Positions 1 through 14,551 are shown, counted from the first letter of the stretch. The stretch is DNA of 64,000 bases from Plectrocnemia conspersa (GCA_009617715.1 VTFK01000003.1:1798001-1862000), one strand, 5' to 3'. Made by a program: numbers and translations. The notes: generated by a model from the sequence alone, not told the origin.

Positions 1-794
1 CATATCTTGATTGAGTTTTAAACCAGAAGCTGTTAATGAGTCCTCTCGAAAGGGCACGTGCATTCTGGCATATCACGTTTTCTACTACTACGTGACTTTA
101 GTGCTGTGCCTCTTGAAATACTGGACCTAGCACAATGACCAAACCTACGGTTAAATATCTGTCGCCTCGGTTTAACGCGTACAATGTACATATTTCACAT
201 TTTAAGGTTCGAAGCCCACTCAGTGTTGCAATCAGACATTTTTAACAACCGGTTTGTAACACAAATATAAACACATTTCAGTGCTCTTAATTGGGAAATT
301 TGAGTAATCTTTCAGCATTTATTTCTGTATTTTTGCACAGACTTCTAGGTATTTGTGTGCCAAAAATATTTTAGTGCTCATTTCGTTTTAAAATAGCTCT
401 TTTGAAAATTTTCCGCGTAATCGCTATGTAGCATAACATTTACTTTTAACGCTGTTATAGTAGATTAAGATTTACGATCCTGTATTTCAAGATAACGTCA
501 GAATTTAAAATATCATTAGGAACAACTTTGATAGGTTTATTTCTTCTGTATTTTGATTGCTGAAATTGCAATTAGGAACTCAGAATATTTATTTTATGCT
601 AATGATTTGTTTTAGAGTATTCTCATTCTTTGCAAAAATTCAAAAATGCCAGGCGGAACTCTCTTACAGTTAAGGCGGATGCGTTTTAAGCAGAAATACT
701 TCCGTCGATGACTTAGGAGTAGCGATGGTGATTTTGTATGCACTTCACCAAAGTTTGTGGTAAAAAGTCAATGATACATACTTATCAATTTAAT
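1..794. other. AT-rich non-coding stretch
   Basis: No open frame with coding character, splice-site pair, RNA gene or recognised repeat is visible here. Confidence 0.5.
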
Positions 795-1148
795 GAAGAT
801 TCGCGTTCTGTAAGATACGCTAATTAATAGCGCCTTCGAATATAGGTCCATTGTCTGAAATCTAAGTACGGGTCTTATCCGTTTTTATATCCTAGTGCCA
901 GTTTACTAGGAATGTTGGGATACAATTCATTGCATTCTAGTGTCAACTACCCGTCAATGCTTGGCGATCAAGACACGATTGTGACCCTTATTCTTGACCG
1001 TCGTGCCCAAGACGTCAGCGCTCGAACGCTCTTCTTTCCTCATCCAACTACTTAACGATGCCAAACACATATGTAGATGTTTTCGGCTATAGCTATAGGG
1101 AGCTGGAAAAAAAATATGGGATGGTGCTAATCTATTTTAGGCGTGCAC
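795..1148 (+). repeat. Dispersed repeat family R, copy A
   Basis: This copy shares several blocks with 40975-41395 and, inverted, with 57482-57905. They are the GCGTTCTGTA/GATACG block near its start, the GGATACAATTCATTGCATTCT block, a block around a GCTTGGC motif, and GGAGCTGG followed by an A run. The end block ATTTTAGGCGTGCACAATAT recurs in the 57.5-kb copy as a near match. Divergence between copies is high. No terminal inverted repeats or coding frame are visible, so the class is unknown. Confidence 0.6.
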
Positions 1149-4100
1149 AATATGTTTTTTTATATTTAATGATATAATTTATTATTTCGTGTGAATGTAT
1201 GTGAAATTTTTAATAAAACTTATCTGTATAATGACCATCATGATGCATTGCGAAACCTGTCATGACAGTATAGTCAGATTTGTAATTTTTACTTTGTTAT
1301 AAAGAACGCGTTTCACTTTGATAATCCATCAGTGATTCACGTACTCGATGAAAACTTGAGTCCATAGTAGTCATATAAAATTAGGATCCTTAATTTGGTA
1401 CTCTACGAGACAAAATCTTCTTCCGTGATTGGGAAAGCCAAAAAAATATTTTTGAGATATCTCTGTTTGAAAGAATTCGGTTATTATCTTCACCTGTAAC
1501 CCAGCCTCTTTTTGAACTATGTATGACCTCTTATAAAGTTATACATAACCAAGAATTTCTTCTAGTCACTAAAGAGTGCTGTTGACGATCTATTGCAGTA
1601 GTCATTTTTTTCATTGGACGATTATCTGTTCAATGTCAGCTATAAGGAGCTGGTCCGATTCATATCGTTTTATTTTAATATTTTTTATGATGGAAATGAA
1701 TAAATACATTTGTTGATGTTTACTTTGATAAGTATTTTGATAACGGCGGTGATAAAAAAATCGATAGATTTGGAAATTATATATATTTAGGCGCATACCA
1801 CCGACCTTTTGACTTTAAAGTATTAGTACCGATTGTATCTATTGTTCAGACCCTAATGCAAACCGCTTTCTGATCCGCTCAAATATGCGATCGGCACGAG
1901 CACTTGTGTCTTGTATCATGTAGAATCGTAGATAAATAAAAAACTTGTTTTTCGAAAGTTACAAATCAAATCAATTATTTTATTTGCTTTTTGTAAGTCC
2001 TTGATTAACTCAATTATTTATGTTTAAATTGTGTATTTTTTTTTATTTTAACCTCTGATTTTCCTAATGTTAATCCAAAGAAAATGGAAAACTACTACCA
2101 TAATAAGTTTATCATTTGTTGACGTGTGATTATATATGTATGACACATTATGAACGATAAATTAAAAATAATTGAATGAAATTTTATCTTTTATTGACTA
2201 CGCCCTAAACGTTGACCCATTTAAAAGCTCTGACCCATACGTTCCAATTAACTATAATTTAAGGTAGTACAGAAATAATTCAATTTGTCATAAAGCTTCG
2301 ATTATATTGTATAAAACCACTTTTAATTAAATATATAGTTTATGTATCATATATAAAAAAATATTTTCTTTTATACAAAAAAGAACTACTTATTTTTCGT
2401 CACACCAATATCGTTTCTAAATAAAATAAATTCTTACAATACTATAAAATATATCGTAGGCTGTAAAGGGAACACATACATTGTATATATTTTTTGTGCC
2501 AGAAAAAGGTTGTGGGTGAAATGGGATCAGAATTAAGTTTTAGATATGTCCGACGTTTTTACTGAATAGGATATCTTTGTGTTGCGTAACGTGCGAATAT
2601 GGTTATCAAATAGTATTTAGATATTACATTGTAATATATGTGAGAGCTATTTAATTAAATTTTAACCGATGGAGCGCTCCAATTTATAATAATGTAATAT
2701 ATTGTCCGTCGGATGATTAAATTACCCGAGAGGAAATTTTAAGGAACCGCACAGTGTTTTGATTTATTCGCCGCGCTGGTATATAATAAATAAAAAAATA
2801 TTATACAGCTTATAACACGTATGAAATGTACCACAATTGTAATTTAAGATTTGAGCAATAAATCTGTCTTTCGGTAATGGATCTAGTAGGAAGCACTGAA
2901 GGTAAAATTACCTCGCACTATTCAACCTCAACCTTTAAAAAAAGGTTTTATCTCAGAAAGGTGGAGAGTATTGATTAAAGTTAACGGAGGAGATGCGAAA
3001 ATAACCGATATGGAAGTTTTTTGAGAATAACACAAAAGTTATACCATTATGAATGATTTTATTCCTTTGATAATTGAAATGGAAAATTTATGCTTTATTT
3101 GGCATGTACCTAACATTGTGTAGTTTCCTGAGCAATTCCCTGAGAAAGCTCTGCTCTGAATAATAAAACTAAGAAAGGAAAGCGTATGGTGGGATTGAGT
3201 TTCGTAATAAGATCAGCACAGGTTGGCTATAAGTCGTTTAAAAATATTTTAGAAATTTGTTTGTTGTATTTCAAGCGAATTATAGAAGCGTCTCTTAAGC
3301 AAATGTGTGTAGTCTGCATATGACAATGCGGGTATGTTGACTTTGTGTAAATATTACGCTGTATACAATGGAGAGAAATTCGCTGAAAATATTTGACATA
3401 TACAAAAATATCCATTTATATTTAAAAAAAATATTATATGAATGATATTTTAGTTAACTTTCACATATGTACATACATATATTCGTGACTCACATTTTTT
3501 TTTGAGATTTTCATACATATAAATTTTTTGGTCTTATTATTTTTTTACACAGAATACCAGACTTTTTCAGATTGAATGTCGTTTCGTATCTATGAAGGCC
3601 ACAGTAAAAAAATATATAATTTATCATGAATATATATATAAATAATAAATGGGGTGATCAATTTTATTATATTTTATTGTGTGTCCTTTTGCGTTTAATA
3701 TTTAATGCTGAATTTTATTAAATGGAAATTTGGCTATTGTAGCTTAAACGTTCTTATAAACCGTTTATCGGCTATTTTAATGAATTTCTCATATATATTT
3801 TAATAATATGTATTATCTACTATCTATGTATTTTAAATTACACGTATTTGAACAAGTTTTTTTAAATGAATTCTAGATAAAAAAAAAAGTTACATATAAT
3901 ATTTTGTAATGTGTACCTTCGTTTTAAAGTGTTAAAGTGTTTTTATTTAATTCGGATAGTTGAAGTTTTAAATCGCATTTTATAATGTCATTATTCATTT
4001 AGTAGTGAAAATATTAGTTATTTTGAAAATGCATAATTCAAGCTGCATCGTGTTATTGGATTAAAGTTATTCCAAACTTGTTCGGCAAAGGCGCAAAACG

Positions 4101-5999
4101 TTATCTCCTGTCATTTTATCATGGAAACATATTCAGGCCACGTATTCATGCGCTGTCACTATGCCTAGATGCAACCATACGAATCTCAAAAGTGAAGTGT
4201 TAAGGCATTTTGTAAATATTTCTTATCACGTTCGACAAATAATCTGTTGATTCTCACAAGCTAAACGTACAATAGGCTCGTGTTTTCCGGCGATATTAAC
4301 CGACCGTCGGTTAAATTAAACCGTGGAAAGTCATAAAGTAAGTTTGCATATTTAATGTGTTATAGTCCCTCGGGGCTACATTATGACGATTGTTAGACAC
4401 AATCTTGTATTTTAACGTTATTACGGTATCACACCACAAGGTGGTTCAACTATTTGAAGCCATTATTAAGATTAAATGTAACTGCTAAGCAAAAACACAC
4501 CAAAGTCAAAGATAGATCGAAAGCTCTCAAGCATCGCTTACATACTTTTCATCTAAAGCTCCTTGCCCAAGGTTCGCACACAAATTTACCTCACATATCT
4601 CACAACCCACATCCATTTTTATTCACCTGCCAGGTCTGTTTCAATGCTGAAATTTAAATTGCAAATCGTCCATTTTCAATTTCGATCCAAACACGTAACC
4701 TCATATCGGTGTCATTCGGCACGGATTCTGTCCTTCCTGAGACATTTTTCACGCGAATATTTCAGGAATGTGCAATATTTATGAACATCCTAAAAATATG
4801 TGTGTAGTTATTCGCGTCACGCGTTCGCACGGGAGCGTGCCCGGTATTTGGCTTGTACTTTTCCGGTGAGCGACTTTTCTGAATGCTGTTATAAAGCCCG
4901 GTTTACCCGAATATTTACATATAATATGTCACAGTTGGATACATATAATGTCACTCACTCGTTGCAATTATTTTGTACGAGATACACTGAATGAGTCGTT
5001 TGAAAAGAAGCAGTGTTTTAGCGCCTAGTTAAAAAAAATGTTCAAGATAATAGAACACTATGAATGCACCTCATTGTCGAAATTCATTAACGCAGAACTG
5101 GATCGATTGTATAGCCACAAATAACGAAAGAATGTAGGCGCTATTAAATGCAATCAATGACGTGAACACCAGAATCCTTGTCAGACTCACGCAACTCGGA
5201 ACAAATAAATTAGTCAATAAGATTTAGAGATTCAGAAAATTAAATTTATTGGTTTTATTAATAGAAAAGAGACCTTAAACATTACATATTGGTTTTGCCA
5301 TAAATTACAAATTTAGAGGCCTCGATTAAACTTTAAACAACGATAGAGGAGATCTGCCATACTATATCTCACGCAGTAGCTTTCAATAATAAAAAATATT
5401 CTGACTACAAAATGGTAGTCCAGGTATTCTGGATGTTTCCACCCGCTTTTTATGGTCGAACATAGCCCATTACCCGCCGGCCCTTTAATGACCAGTAGCT
5501 TCAACATACTGTAGGCTTCTAGCTTCGCTTCCGTTCTCGATCTAAACCGTCACGATTGACAATTGCAGCCGGGTTTCCGGTCACGATTAAGGTTGATGGT
5601 CTCTCGGCATCATTATAAATGTATGTATGTTAGAGACGGAACAAAAGAGCAGTGTCAACAAATGATAGAAATCGTGTATGAAGACCGTGATTGCACAATA
5701 GCCACAAACTTCCCAAAGAGGTTGTACCATTATCAATGTAAATAAAAACAACCCCTTGTATGAGATGACACGCGACAGAGACAATACGTTCGACTCTGCG
5801 TCAATTATCATTATTCTTCAGAGCCCTTGGTTAACTGTCTCTGGCTTTGTGTGGTCTCTTCTTATACACTATTTTGTTACGTTCATCCTTATTATTACGG
5901 ATGATCATCTTTAAATTACGGAAAATTAGTGCGTGAGTTTCAAGAAGAAGAACCTCTACACCAATTTAATTTTTTTGCTAGTAGAAATATAAATATACA
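1149..5999. other. AT-rich non-coding stretch with a small repeat fragment
   Basis: Mostly AT-rich DNA with no supported gene. At about 1600-1668 there is a block (AATGTCAGCTATAAGGAGCT, then GGTCCGATTC) that resembles the tail of repeat family R and the block near 7840-7880. Slightly GC-richer patches at 4450-4990 and 5310-5810 contain only short overlapping frames on both strands, without splice-site support. Confidence 0.45.
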
Positions 6000-6130
6000 T
6001 GCGAAAATGTATTCGGATACGATTTCACTAAAACAGTGAAATTATATTTATACTAGTGAAAATATATCTTAACTGAAAAATACATATAAATCATAATATC
6101 ATGTTGCACAAATTCTACTAAACAACATTT
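6000..6130. repeat. Fragment of composite repeat family X (AGTGAAA module)
   Basis: Contains alternating GCGAAAATGTATTCGGATA, ACAGTGAAATTATATTT and ACTAGTGAAAATATATCTTA blocks. These match the self-complementary module in the long copies near 25.8, 45.9, 53.2, 53.5 and 62.4 kb. Confidence 0.55.
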
Positions 6131-6712
6131 GTAATTTGTGTTCAAAATATAAGTGTGCCGAGCACCGATAACTCACAACATAGCGCATGGATCCCGATAA
6201 ATGATATTACACTTTCAGGGTTTGACGTTCATTGCTCTTAATTGGGTCTAAGTTTGAGAATGAAAATTCTTATCGTATATCCACTTGACTCATCTTTCGA
6301 CCGCGTGTGAACTAGGCTTTATGTACAGATGTGTAGCATCATTAACATTTAATATGTTGACGGCTGTTTTACGGGGCTAACTCTCGCAGCCATTTTACGA
6401 TCTCGAACGTAAACAACGAGAAATGTAACTCTAAACTTTTACGGTCGTAAAGTAAACTCTTATCTCTGAGAAAAATAGATCATTGATTTGGATCTAAAAC
6501 CGGACTATATCGACTAATCGGAAAATGAAATGCGTTAGCGATACATTATCGATGTTTAGGTGTCTTCTAATCCGAATAAACATCATTATCTATAGATATA
6601 AAATGGTACGTTTTAGGTCCGTATGTTTACTCTAAATATTATCTTACATAATTTTACAGATCTAAATGTAGATTTACAGTTATTATTTAGGATGCAAAAC
6701 ATAGATATCAAC

Positions 6713-6810
6713 CAGGCGCGTATGGTGAGATACTGTCCCTTTCGCTCGCTCGTGTGCTGAGTGACGAGAGTGAGCGAGAGATAAGAGCATGCGCTACATG
6801 CGCACGCCTG
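6713..6810. mobile_element. Short MITE-like element with CAGGCGCG termini
   Basis: A roughly 98-bp unit begins CAGGCGCGTATG and ends CATGCGCACGCCTG, imperfect inverted repeats of about 14 bp. Its interior holds the motif CCCTTTCGCTCGCTCG followed by an opposing GAGTGAGCGAGAGATA. The same interior recurs near 49290-49355 and twice at 59375-59540. I could not define a target-site duplication, so the boundaries are tentative. Confidence 0.45.
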
Positions 6811-6964
6811 AAAATCTGCGTAACAGTTAATTTTTTATTTTTACGAAAATATGACGTCATTATTTTTAATTTTATTATTTTTAAGTGTAAAAGTTTAACG
6901 CCAAGTTTAAAAATGAAAAAAATATTCCGGTTACTTCTTAACCGCTGATCCAACTAAAAAAACT

Positions 6965-7035
6965 GCGACCGCGCCGACACGATTTTATTGCTTTTGACAT
7001 GAATTTTTGACTTCTGAGAAGTGATAATTATAATA
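6965..7035 (+). repeat. Family X GACACGATTTTATTGC module, fragment
   Basis: Reads CGCCGACACGATTTTATTGC, then a block ending with the small palindrome CTTCTGAGAAG and GTGATAATT. The same order occurs at 25262, 45372 and 54470 and inverted near 53900-53965, so this is a truncated copy. Confidence 0.6.
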
Positions 7036-9224
7036 ATAAATCTCTGAAAGCTGTGTTGTCTGTATTATTTCTGAAGAACTGCCTTCTGATATATGTGTGT
7101 ATTCTAACTATAACAAGAATGTTTTTTTCGGACCAAACATAATTTTAATTGCTTGTAAATTAAAGGTCGTTGATTTGACTTTTACATTTTTTACGTTCCT
7201 AGCATTTTCTAATTTCATATAATTATTAAATAAAATCGAACTAGGTCGTTATTTACATAACACAAAGTTAGTCTATAACGAGTTATGTATATAAAAATAT
7301 ATCTAATTATAAATATTTATATATTATAGATTTGTTACATAAAAAAGGGAAATTAAGGCGATTTGGATCTCAAAATGCGGGTAAAAATCGCGATGTTTGA
7401 CGTCATATGGTAAAATGCTGTACGAAAATATTTTTTTTAATGAAATGTATATCGATATGCTAAAGATTTTTATTAAGATAAAATAATATCATTTTTAAAT
7501 ACATTTGTATTATAGTATATTTTTATAACGTAATGTAATGTCAATATATGATTTTTCAATGACACTTTAAATGTTAATCTACGTTATTTGAATAAATCGT
7601 AAATGATTTTCTAAATTTAAATGTATTATTCGTGTTCTTTGTGAAACATTAGTTCGCAGCATATATTTTTTATAACCAAATACTCCCTCTTTTCTCCAAA
7701 AATTTCAGTTTTGGACTTCGGAACGTCCGATAATCACGATCGCGTCCTCTTTTGATGTCCGTTAGAGTCAGAACGTTCGCACTAACCGGCTCGGCTATGG
7801 CTGTAGCCATCCGCTAGTTTTGCACATTGATCTTGTTAATGTCAGCTACGCTGGTCCAGTTCGTATCATTTAATTTAAATACCCTATTATTTTTTATTTT
7901 TTTTTACTAAGTATATTTTTTTATCTTAGTTGTGTATTTTTTATTTATTATAATAATACTATGTATTGTTTATTGATTTGATATATCCATTAGGTAACAA
8001 TGTTCTTAATTTAATTTAAATAAATTAATATAACATGTACGATGCACGATATATGTAGTTATTTAACTAAATTCTGCAAGAGAAAGCGCAGATGTTGCGG
8101 ACCTGTCATACTACTGTGCATAGTTTTATAATAAAAATTTTAATTTAGCATAACACGAGTAACTTCTGTTTCCAAGAGGAATGTATAAAGAGGATTTATA
8201 GCGCATATTGAAATTTATTTAAGAAACGCTTTTTCAACCAAGTATTCCATGTCATTTTGCATTAAAATATCCCAGACTATTCATAATTAATATTTTGATA
8301 TTTTACATTATTTCCCAAATTAATATTCAACATATTTATTCCTTGATAATTGAGTTTGATATACATTTCGCATAAATTCAACATCCATGAAAGAGGCAAC
8401 AGTTGAAAATCGATATTTTAATTAAAGTACCTACACCTTTTCCTGGTTAATGAAGATCACGTTGAATGTTAATGTTTTACGTTTGTTAGATGTATAACAG
8501 TAATTAAAACATTAATATTGTAGTGTTCGATATAGGGTTACATTATTGGTTAACTTTTGTAACATCGTGTTTATTTGAGCGTGTGAGCGATAGGTACAAA
8601 AGAATGGCTATTAATCATTTTTTTAGATTTTCCGGAAAATTTTACTCCATCAGAAAGAGCTTTGGTATATATTTGTATATATATGTGTATTTTTATCATA
8701 TTTCAATTTAGGATATTGTGTTAAATTATATTTTATCCTTGACCTAAGAAAGCACTTTCAGTGCCACCGTAAAACAGATTAATGCTACTATAAAATTTGT
8801 ACCATCTAAAACAGGTTTCACAAAGAAAACAAATTATCAGACATATTTTTTAATACCGTAATAAAGATGCCTATATGTCATAAATTAAGATTGTACTATG
8901 ATATGTTATGGCTTATTTAGTGTTGGAGAAAGTTAGGTCTGATTTAAAAAAATATTAATATTTATTGATATTATAGTACAACCCGTATCGAGTGTAAGCG
9001 CTTTCCTAATGTCATTAAAAATTCATGAGCTTCATTTGTAGGCATCCTAGGCTCTCGTTACACTTCAACGGAATATCTGAGATAATGTAAAGATCGATAG
9101 CTGAATATACTACATAGTTGATGTATGTACAACTTAAAGATTGTACCTTCCCGTTGCATGCAAATGACAAAATCATTTCTTTTCTTTATTTCCTTTTAGG
9201 CCATCAACCCTCCCTCCATCCTAC
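7036..9224. other. AT-rich non-coding stretch
   Basis: Apart from the repeat fragment at 7706-7880 I see no gene, RNA or element with defined ends. Confidence 0.5.
7706..7880 (+). repeat. Repeat family R fragment
   Basis: Contains CAGTTTTGGACTTCGGAACG and CACGATCGCGTCCTCTTTTG, closely matching 34195-34305, and the GATCGCGTCC core seen near 41235 and 57590 (inverted). It ends with AATGTCAGCTACGCTGGTCC, also seen near 1635. A truncated, diverged family member. Confidence 0.5.
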
Positions 9225-9230
9225 CTAATC

Positions 9231-9310
9231 TCAGCTCGCTGATCGTAATTTCGACAACTTTGCAATGCAAATGCGAATTCTGGCATTATTTCCAATCCAA
9301 TCCTCCGATC
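9231..9310 (-). CDS. Candidate terminal exon of an unrecognised minus-strand gene
   Basis: On the minus strand a pyrimidine-rich tract ending TTTCTTGTAG precedes position 9310. Read in the phase left by the candidate exon at 14551-14457 (one base carried over), it stays open for 26 codons and stops with TGA at 9233-9231; the C-terminus would be basic (RIRICIAKLSKLRSAS). Alternatives: read in phase 0, the same acceptor gives an exon open to a possible donor at 9225/9224. On the plus strand a good acceptor (TCCTTTTAG, 9199) opens a 41-codon frame. The sequence alone does not decide; I prefer the minus reading because of the phase chain. Function unknown. Confidence 0.22.
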
Positions 9311-9339
9311 CTACAAGAAATATAGAGCGCTTCTCCGGG

Positions 9340-12300
9340 TAAATGACTGTGTCTCAGTGATTAAATCGGGCGATGTGAAAATATTCGTATTGGGTTTGTC
9401 ATTCCCGTGTATTTAATTGCGTGGCCGTCCCTTCCAAAAGCTTTATATCGATCCTGCGACACTTTCTGTTTAATGTGTCATTTCTTGGGCTATTACATCT
9501 TTGGTTTATGTCGCAGTAAAGCAAAAGATCGGGCGAGCGCGAAAATTGTTCTTTCCGGACCCAGAAATATCGCCGCTCTTTATTTTAGAGAAGCAGACAT
9601 TTTTGGCTCGCGTTTTATTTAATTTCGCTTCGTACAGCCCCGAATGAATAACGCATGATGATTTTCGCTAAAATATGTATGTAATTGTTTTCGCGTCAAG
9701 AGACAAACGTCTTTAAAGGCGTACCATAAAGCTCAAAATCGTAAAAGAAAATGAGGGTATGCATAACATGAATATTAATTAATGCGCCTATAGATTTATT
9801 TTGAAATTAAATCCTCGATCTATTACCTTAAATATATAATGTAACATAATTGATCGCTTTTATTACAAGAGATAATTAATAAAAAATCCTTCTATATATA
9901 ATTTCCTTTATACATATCTCATGAACAAATCTGGGTTATAAGGAAATGAAAAATCATTCCATTTAATACATTTCCAACAATAACTTATATGCATTGCTAT
10001 ACTATTTGAGTCACTACTCTCAGTATATATTCGTGTATCATTAGATCATCACTTAAAATAACACTTACTCATTGTTAATTGGCTTATCTACAGGTTCTTA
10101 GAACTGTTGATAAATAGCTTGTTATTTTATTTGGATATTCCTATTTATGCTGGTTTGGTATTTTTCTATGTAATTTATATTACATATCACAATTTAATCA
10201 TTGTTCCAATAATTGTATAAATATAAAGTGACCAGACGTCTCGGATTACGAGGGATATTACCGGACTCAACAGTGCTGTCACACAGTAATAATTGTCCGG
10301 ATTTGTCCATGTTTCCGTATAAAGCCATTGTTTTATTCTACTTACTTATGCGAGTCTTCGTTCTCCGCTAAAAGTTGATTAATAATAAAATACTTTCATA
10401 TTGTAAAGTACTTTTGTATATATTCACAATTTAAAATTATTTTGTACATGTATGCTCTTGATATTGAACAAAATGTAATATATTGTTGTTAAAAGTTCGG
10501 TCCCTATTAAAGATACATATTCTAATTACAAAAAATGATTAAATAATGTATGTTTTGACTTATTCCATCATTTTATATGAGCGTAACATTTACTGTTTTA
10601 TCGGGATCGAAGGACCAGTGAAACACTTTGATCAGCTTAAATATTTTTTTTTCGTTGTAATTCATACTTTATATTACGTAGAATCATCCCGCATCTGATC
10701 CTGTCAGACGTTAACGGTAAAAGCACGAGTTTAAAGCAAATAACTCGATGTATATTGACGTCAATATTATTGATCATTACTTAATGGACATGTCCCAAAT
10801 AAATCTGAACAACAATAATATTAACAAGTTTTTAAATTAAAAAAATACTCAACCTTGAAATATTCCATATCCACAAACCATAATAAAAGTTTGATATATA
10901 CAATAAAATACAAATAAAAATATATCCATACATTTCATGAGAAAACTTGTATAAATTGAAGGCTTGTACTGCATATTTAATTCGTTCCATGAATCAGTTT
11001 GTAGTATAAAACGCGACCTAATAATCACGCGTTTATTTTTGTATAGAAGGTAAAGTTATTTATATATTAAATTATGATAATTCGCAATAATTTTTATTCC
11101 GTGCAATTTGCATACTTATTTTTATATACATACGTGATAGCATTGTCTGTGTATTTTAGAATCTAGTCGTCACTGATGGTCGGGTTGAATTTTAGACTTC
11201 GTATATGGTTGCTGTAAAGTGGGAAGCGGCTGTTTTTCGGTCTTTGCTCGGCGTAACTACGCTTGGTGTCAGTGCAATGAAAGTTCTTGATTATTGTGTT
11301 TTATTTATACGCGCTTATATTTGCTGGTTGAAACAGAGAAGGTTTTTTTGCTCTGCCTACTTTTGACGCCTAGATAAAATTCGACAATTTGAGTGTGGAA
11401 TTATTGCAACCAACCAAACACGAAAAACCATTAACCGAATCCGTCTGAATTTATGATTGTCACGAGCGCCAGCGAAACAAAAATGCACTCGCGGGCAAGA
11501 TTATCAATTTTGTTTATTACGCTTTTAACACGTATTTTCAAAGTATTTTCTCACGATAGTCGGGAGGTCCTGAAATTAATTAACTGGTATCGTACCATTC
11601 ACAAAAGGCCACTATTTATTTATATTCAACCGCGTTGAAAGTATATTTTAAAAGAAAAGCATAGTTTTATTACATTTAAAAAACCAGACAAATTTTTCAG
11701 CACTTCTACTTTTCCCTACCATATGACACAGTAACTGTCAGTTCTCCTAATAAGGTTCTCATACTACAGTATGATTGTTTTAAATTCAGATTCTTCAGAG
11801 CTGGCTCTACATTTTTTTATTGCAAGTCAGCATATATGTGTTTTGATTTATTTGTTGGTCGTATATTCTGCCATATACATTTGGCGGATCTACAGTAACA
11901 TAATTTTTTTTTATTTAATGATGAAGTTTCTAAAGGTAGTTAATTTGTTCATTTATTTTCAATGGTAACATTATTGATTCTTGTTTTCAGAAATGGTTCT
12001 AATGGTGGATTTTTTACTTTTTCTAGCTGTGACTCATAAATGAGTCACCCCTTATCTCGTTGTGAGAATTTATTTTTTCCCTCCTTGTGGCTGTCATAAC
12101 TCTATATTCAATTGACAGATCAACTAGCATTACTCATTTTTTTTGTTTGGTAATGCTGTTTTTCTTGGTTTCAATTTTTATTTTAAGTACATTTTTTATT
12201 AATACTTCCACTCAGGATTTTTTAGATTAAAAATGTAGTCATTTAAAATAGCTATCTTTTTTATTTTTTCAATCGATTTTGACCCTAAACGGCCGTCTTC

Positions 12301-14456
12301 ATAGTAATTAAAAATTTATGCCTAAAAACAGTGACGATGGGGGTAATAACGTAACGGTAATAACATTTTTTTTGTTTAAATTATCAAAAATGCTCGTGTT
12401 CCTCAACAAAATATTGTGAATCTTGCATCACAGTTTGAAGCTTTAAAAATCTGGTCACCTCATAATATAACATTAAATATATATACTTATATAAATAATG
12501 ATAATTGGTATTGATTATAATATATTTTATTGTGTTATATGATCATTAAATAAATGAGGTCGTACTATTCCGCGAGGTTTAAATTGAAATTTCTGAGAAA
12601 TGTGAATTTAATATTGACCACTGCGGTTCAATGAATTATTCAACGATTGTGTGGAACGTCTCGGGGTTCGTGCTTTAATTGAAAATTTTCCATATTTAGT
12701 TGTTAATAATATAATATGTACCTACGTTTGTATGATTATAGCGGTATAGAGATTTTGTTTGAGGATATAATTTACAATATAGCGACGAACACGCCAGTCG
12801 TAAAGAAGTTTTGTTGTCAAGTTTAACTTGGTTTCATATGTATCAAACATAACATCACTGCTTTGTGATAATCAAGCAAGTTTGTTGTTGTGTTATACAA
12901 ATGTCGTATAAAATATATTTGACATTTTCTAGAGGTCTTTAATTAAGCATAATGAACCCTTCGTTTTCTGTCGGTACTTGTAACGTCAAACGATGAGGGA
13001 TCGATTCCCTAGCGTAAAGAATTGAACGCCAAGATTTGTTAAGCTTTATAAATGATGTTAAGGGCTTTGTTACTTCTCATTTTTAGTAGACTGTCGATTT
13101 CCGACATATTTCATGCGATTACATCATAAAGAAATTTTGATGTATTGTCTGGGATGGGCGTATTGTAAATGTTGACCATTTGCTATTACTTTAATAAACT
13201 ACTTTAACTGCATTGTATTGTGCATGTAATAATGCCCACATTATACGTAAACAAGATAAACGATCCAATTTTCGCTAATCATCGTTGCGAGCTCTGGGAT
13301 TTGATTGATTGCTGTTTTTAACGCTTACCTTTATTTAATCGTACTTCGTAGTAAATGCTTATATTATCATTGTGATTGATGTTTTTCCTCTGTAGAATTG
13401 TATTGATTTATTACCTTTTATGAAGTATATTATATTACAAATACTAGGATAAAATGTTTCATCTACAATAGGGTAGTGCTATCGGTCACAAGTTTCACCC
13501 TTAAAGTTTTTGTGTTTGTATTTAAGAATTAATTATTTTTTAATGAAAGAAAATTTTATATTCTAAAGACGCGATACTCAAAAGTAATTACATTGATTGC
13601 GAAAAATTATAATTTGAACGAGTTTCGTGCTTTTAAGAGTTAAACTTTTGATGAGTTTAGGGCTTAACGGATTATACGACGAAAACGTCTGATTTTTAGC
13701 ATATTTTTGTTTTTACTTATTTATAATTATTATATATTTTTAACGAATATCATTAGGCGATTATGGGAGCTAACATTAGGCACGCGTGTCGTGAAAAAAG
13801 CTCTCGACAGCTTGACAGGTAATAAATTGCCGAGAGTTTACCACTATTTTTATGCTTAGAACATTTTGCAGATTATTGTAGCGTGTTTTCTGATAAAATT
13901 TGAATCGATAGTCGATTCATCTCAAATTGTATGCGGTAGTGTTATGTGGGCTTTATCATTTAATTTGTCTTTGTCGAGACAAGCGAAGCTTTCGTTTCAG
14001 AGACGAGCTTTCGAGGTATATCGATGGAAATTTTCTTTGTGCGCCACGGTTGATGGAAACAATACAAAAGGATGAAGGAGAGCTGTATAAATATTTATCT
14101 ATCGCTTTTTATATATATATTTATACTATATATTTATAAATGATGTAAGATTTTTAAAAGCTCGTCGCTTCGTCGCTCGATTGTTTTTCTTTCGATTGTG
14201 TTTTTTCTCCGTGTTAAATTTAAGTATCTGAAATAGTCCATAAAGTATTACTAATTCGGTTCGAAGCCCTAAATAAATGTTGACTCGTTAATACAAGTTT
14301 GTGTATATATTTATATATATTAATAACGCGGAGAGGGTTGTAGAAGCATGGCGTAAGTGTGTAATGAAACGTTATTATTTTTTTCCAGGCCTTCGTGTGG
14401 AAATTGAAAGTTTTTTTGTAAAGTCAACTTTTCCATTATGCCGCCGTCGACGTTAC
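9340..14456. other. AT-rich intronic or intergenic stretch
   Basis: Two modest open frames on the plus strand (9407-9622 and 11453-11638) have no recognisable similarity, and neither is bounded by convincing splice sites. A 26-bp block around 11512-11537 (core GCTTTTAACACGTA) also occurs inverted near 15838-15862. Nothing else is recognised. Confidence 0.45.
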
Positions 14457-14551
14457 CTTCACGAGCTTTTAACAGTTTTTTTCTGGTTTGTTTCGGTTTT
14501 TCAATTTTCTTTTTGATGGTTGGTTTCATTCTCGACGTTTTAACTGTCACG
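14457..14551 (-). CDS. Candidate internal exon, Lys/Arg-rich
   Basis: Minus-strand exon candidate of 95 bp, preceded by ATAATTATTTTAG and followed by a donor (GAAG then GTAACG). It is open in the frame with 1 leading and 1 trailing base and encodes a very basic segment (VTVKTSRMKP, then KKKIEKPKQTRKKL, ending KARE). The leading base completes an Asn codon with the two bases left by the candidate exon at 16420-16333. The frame runs on to about 14320 past the donor, so an unspliced reading is also possible. Product not recognised; such basic segments are often nuclear or nucleic-acid binding, but that is only inference. Confidence 0.3.

Noticed and set aside
12985..13015. GGGATCGATTCCCT resembling a tRNA or SINE B box
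   Set aside because: Flanks do not match the SINE family here and no tRNA fold can be drawn.
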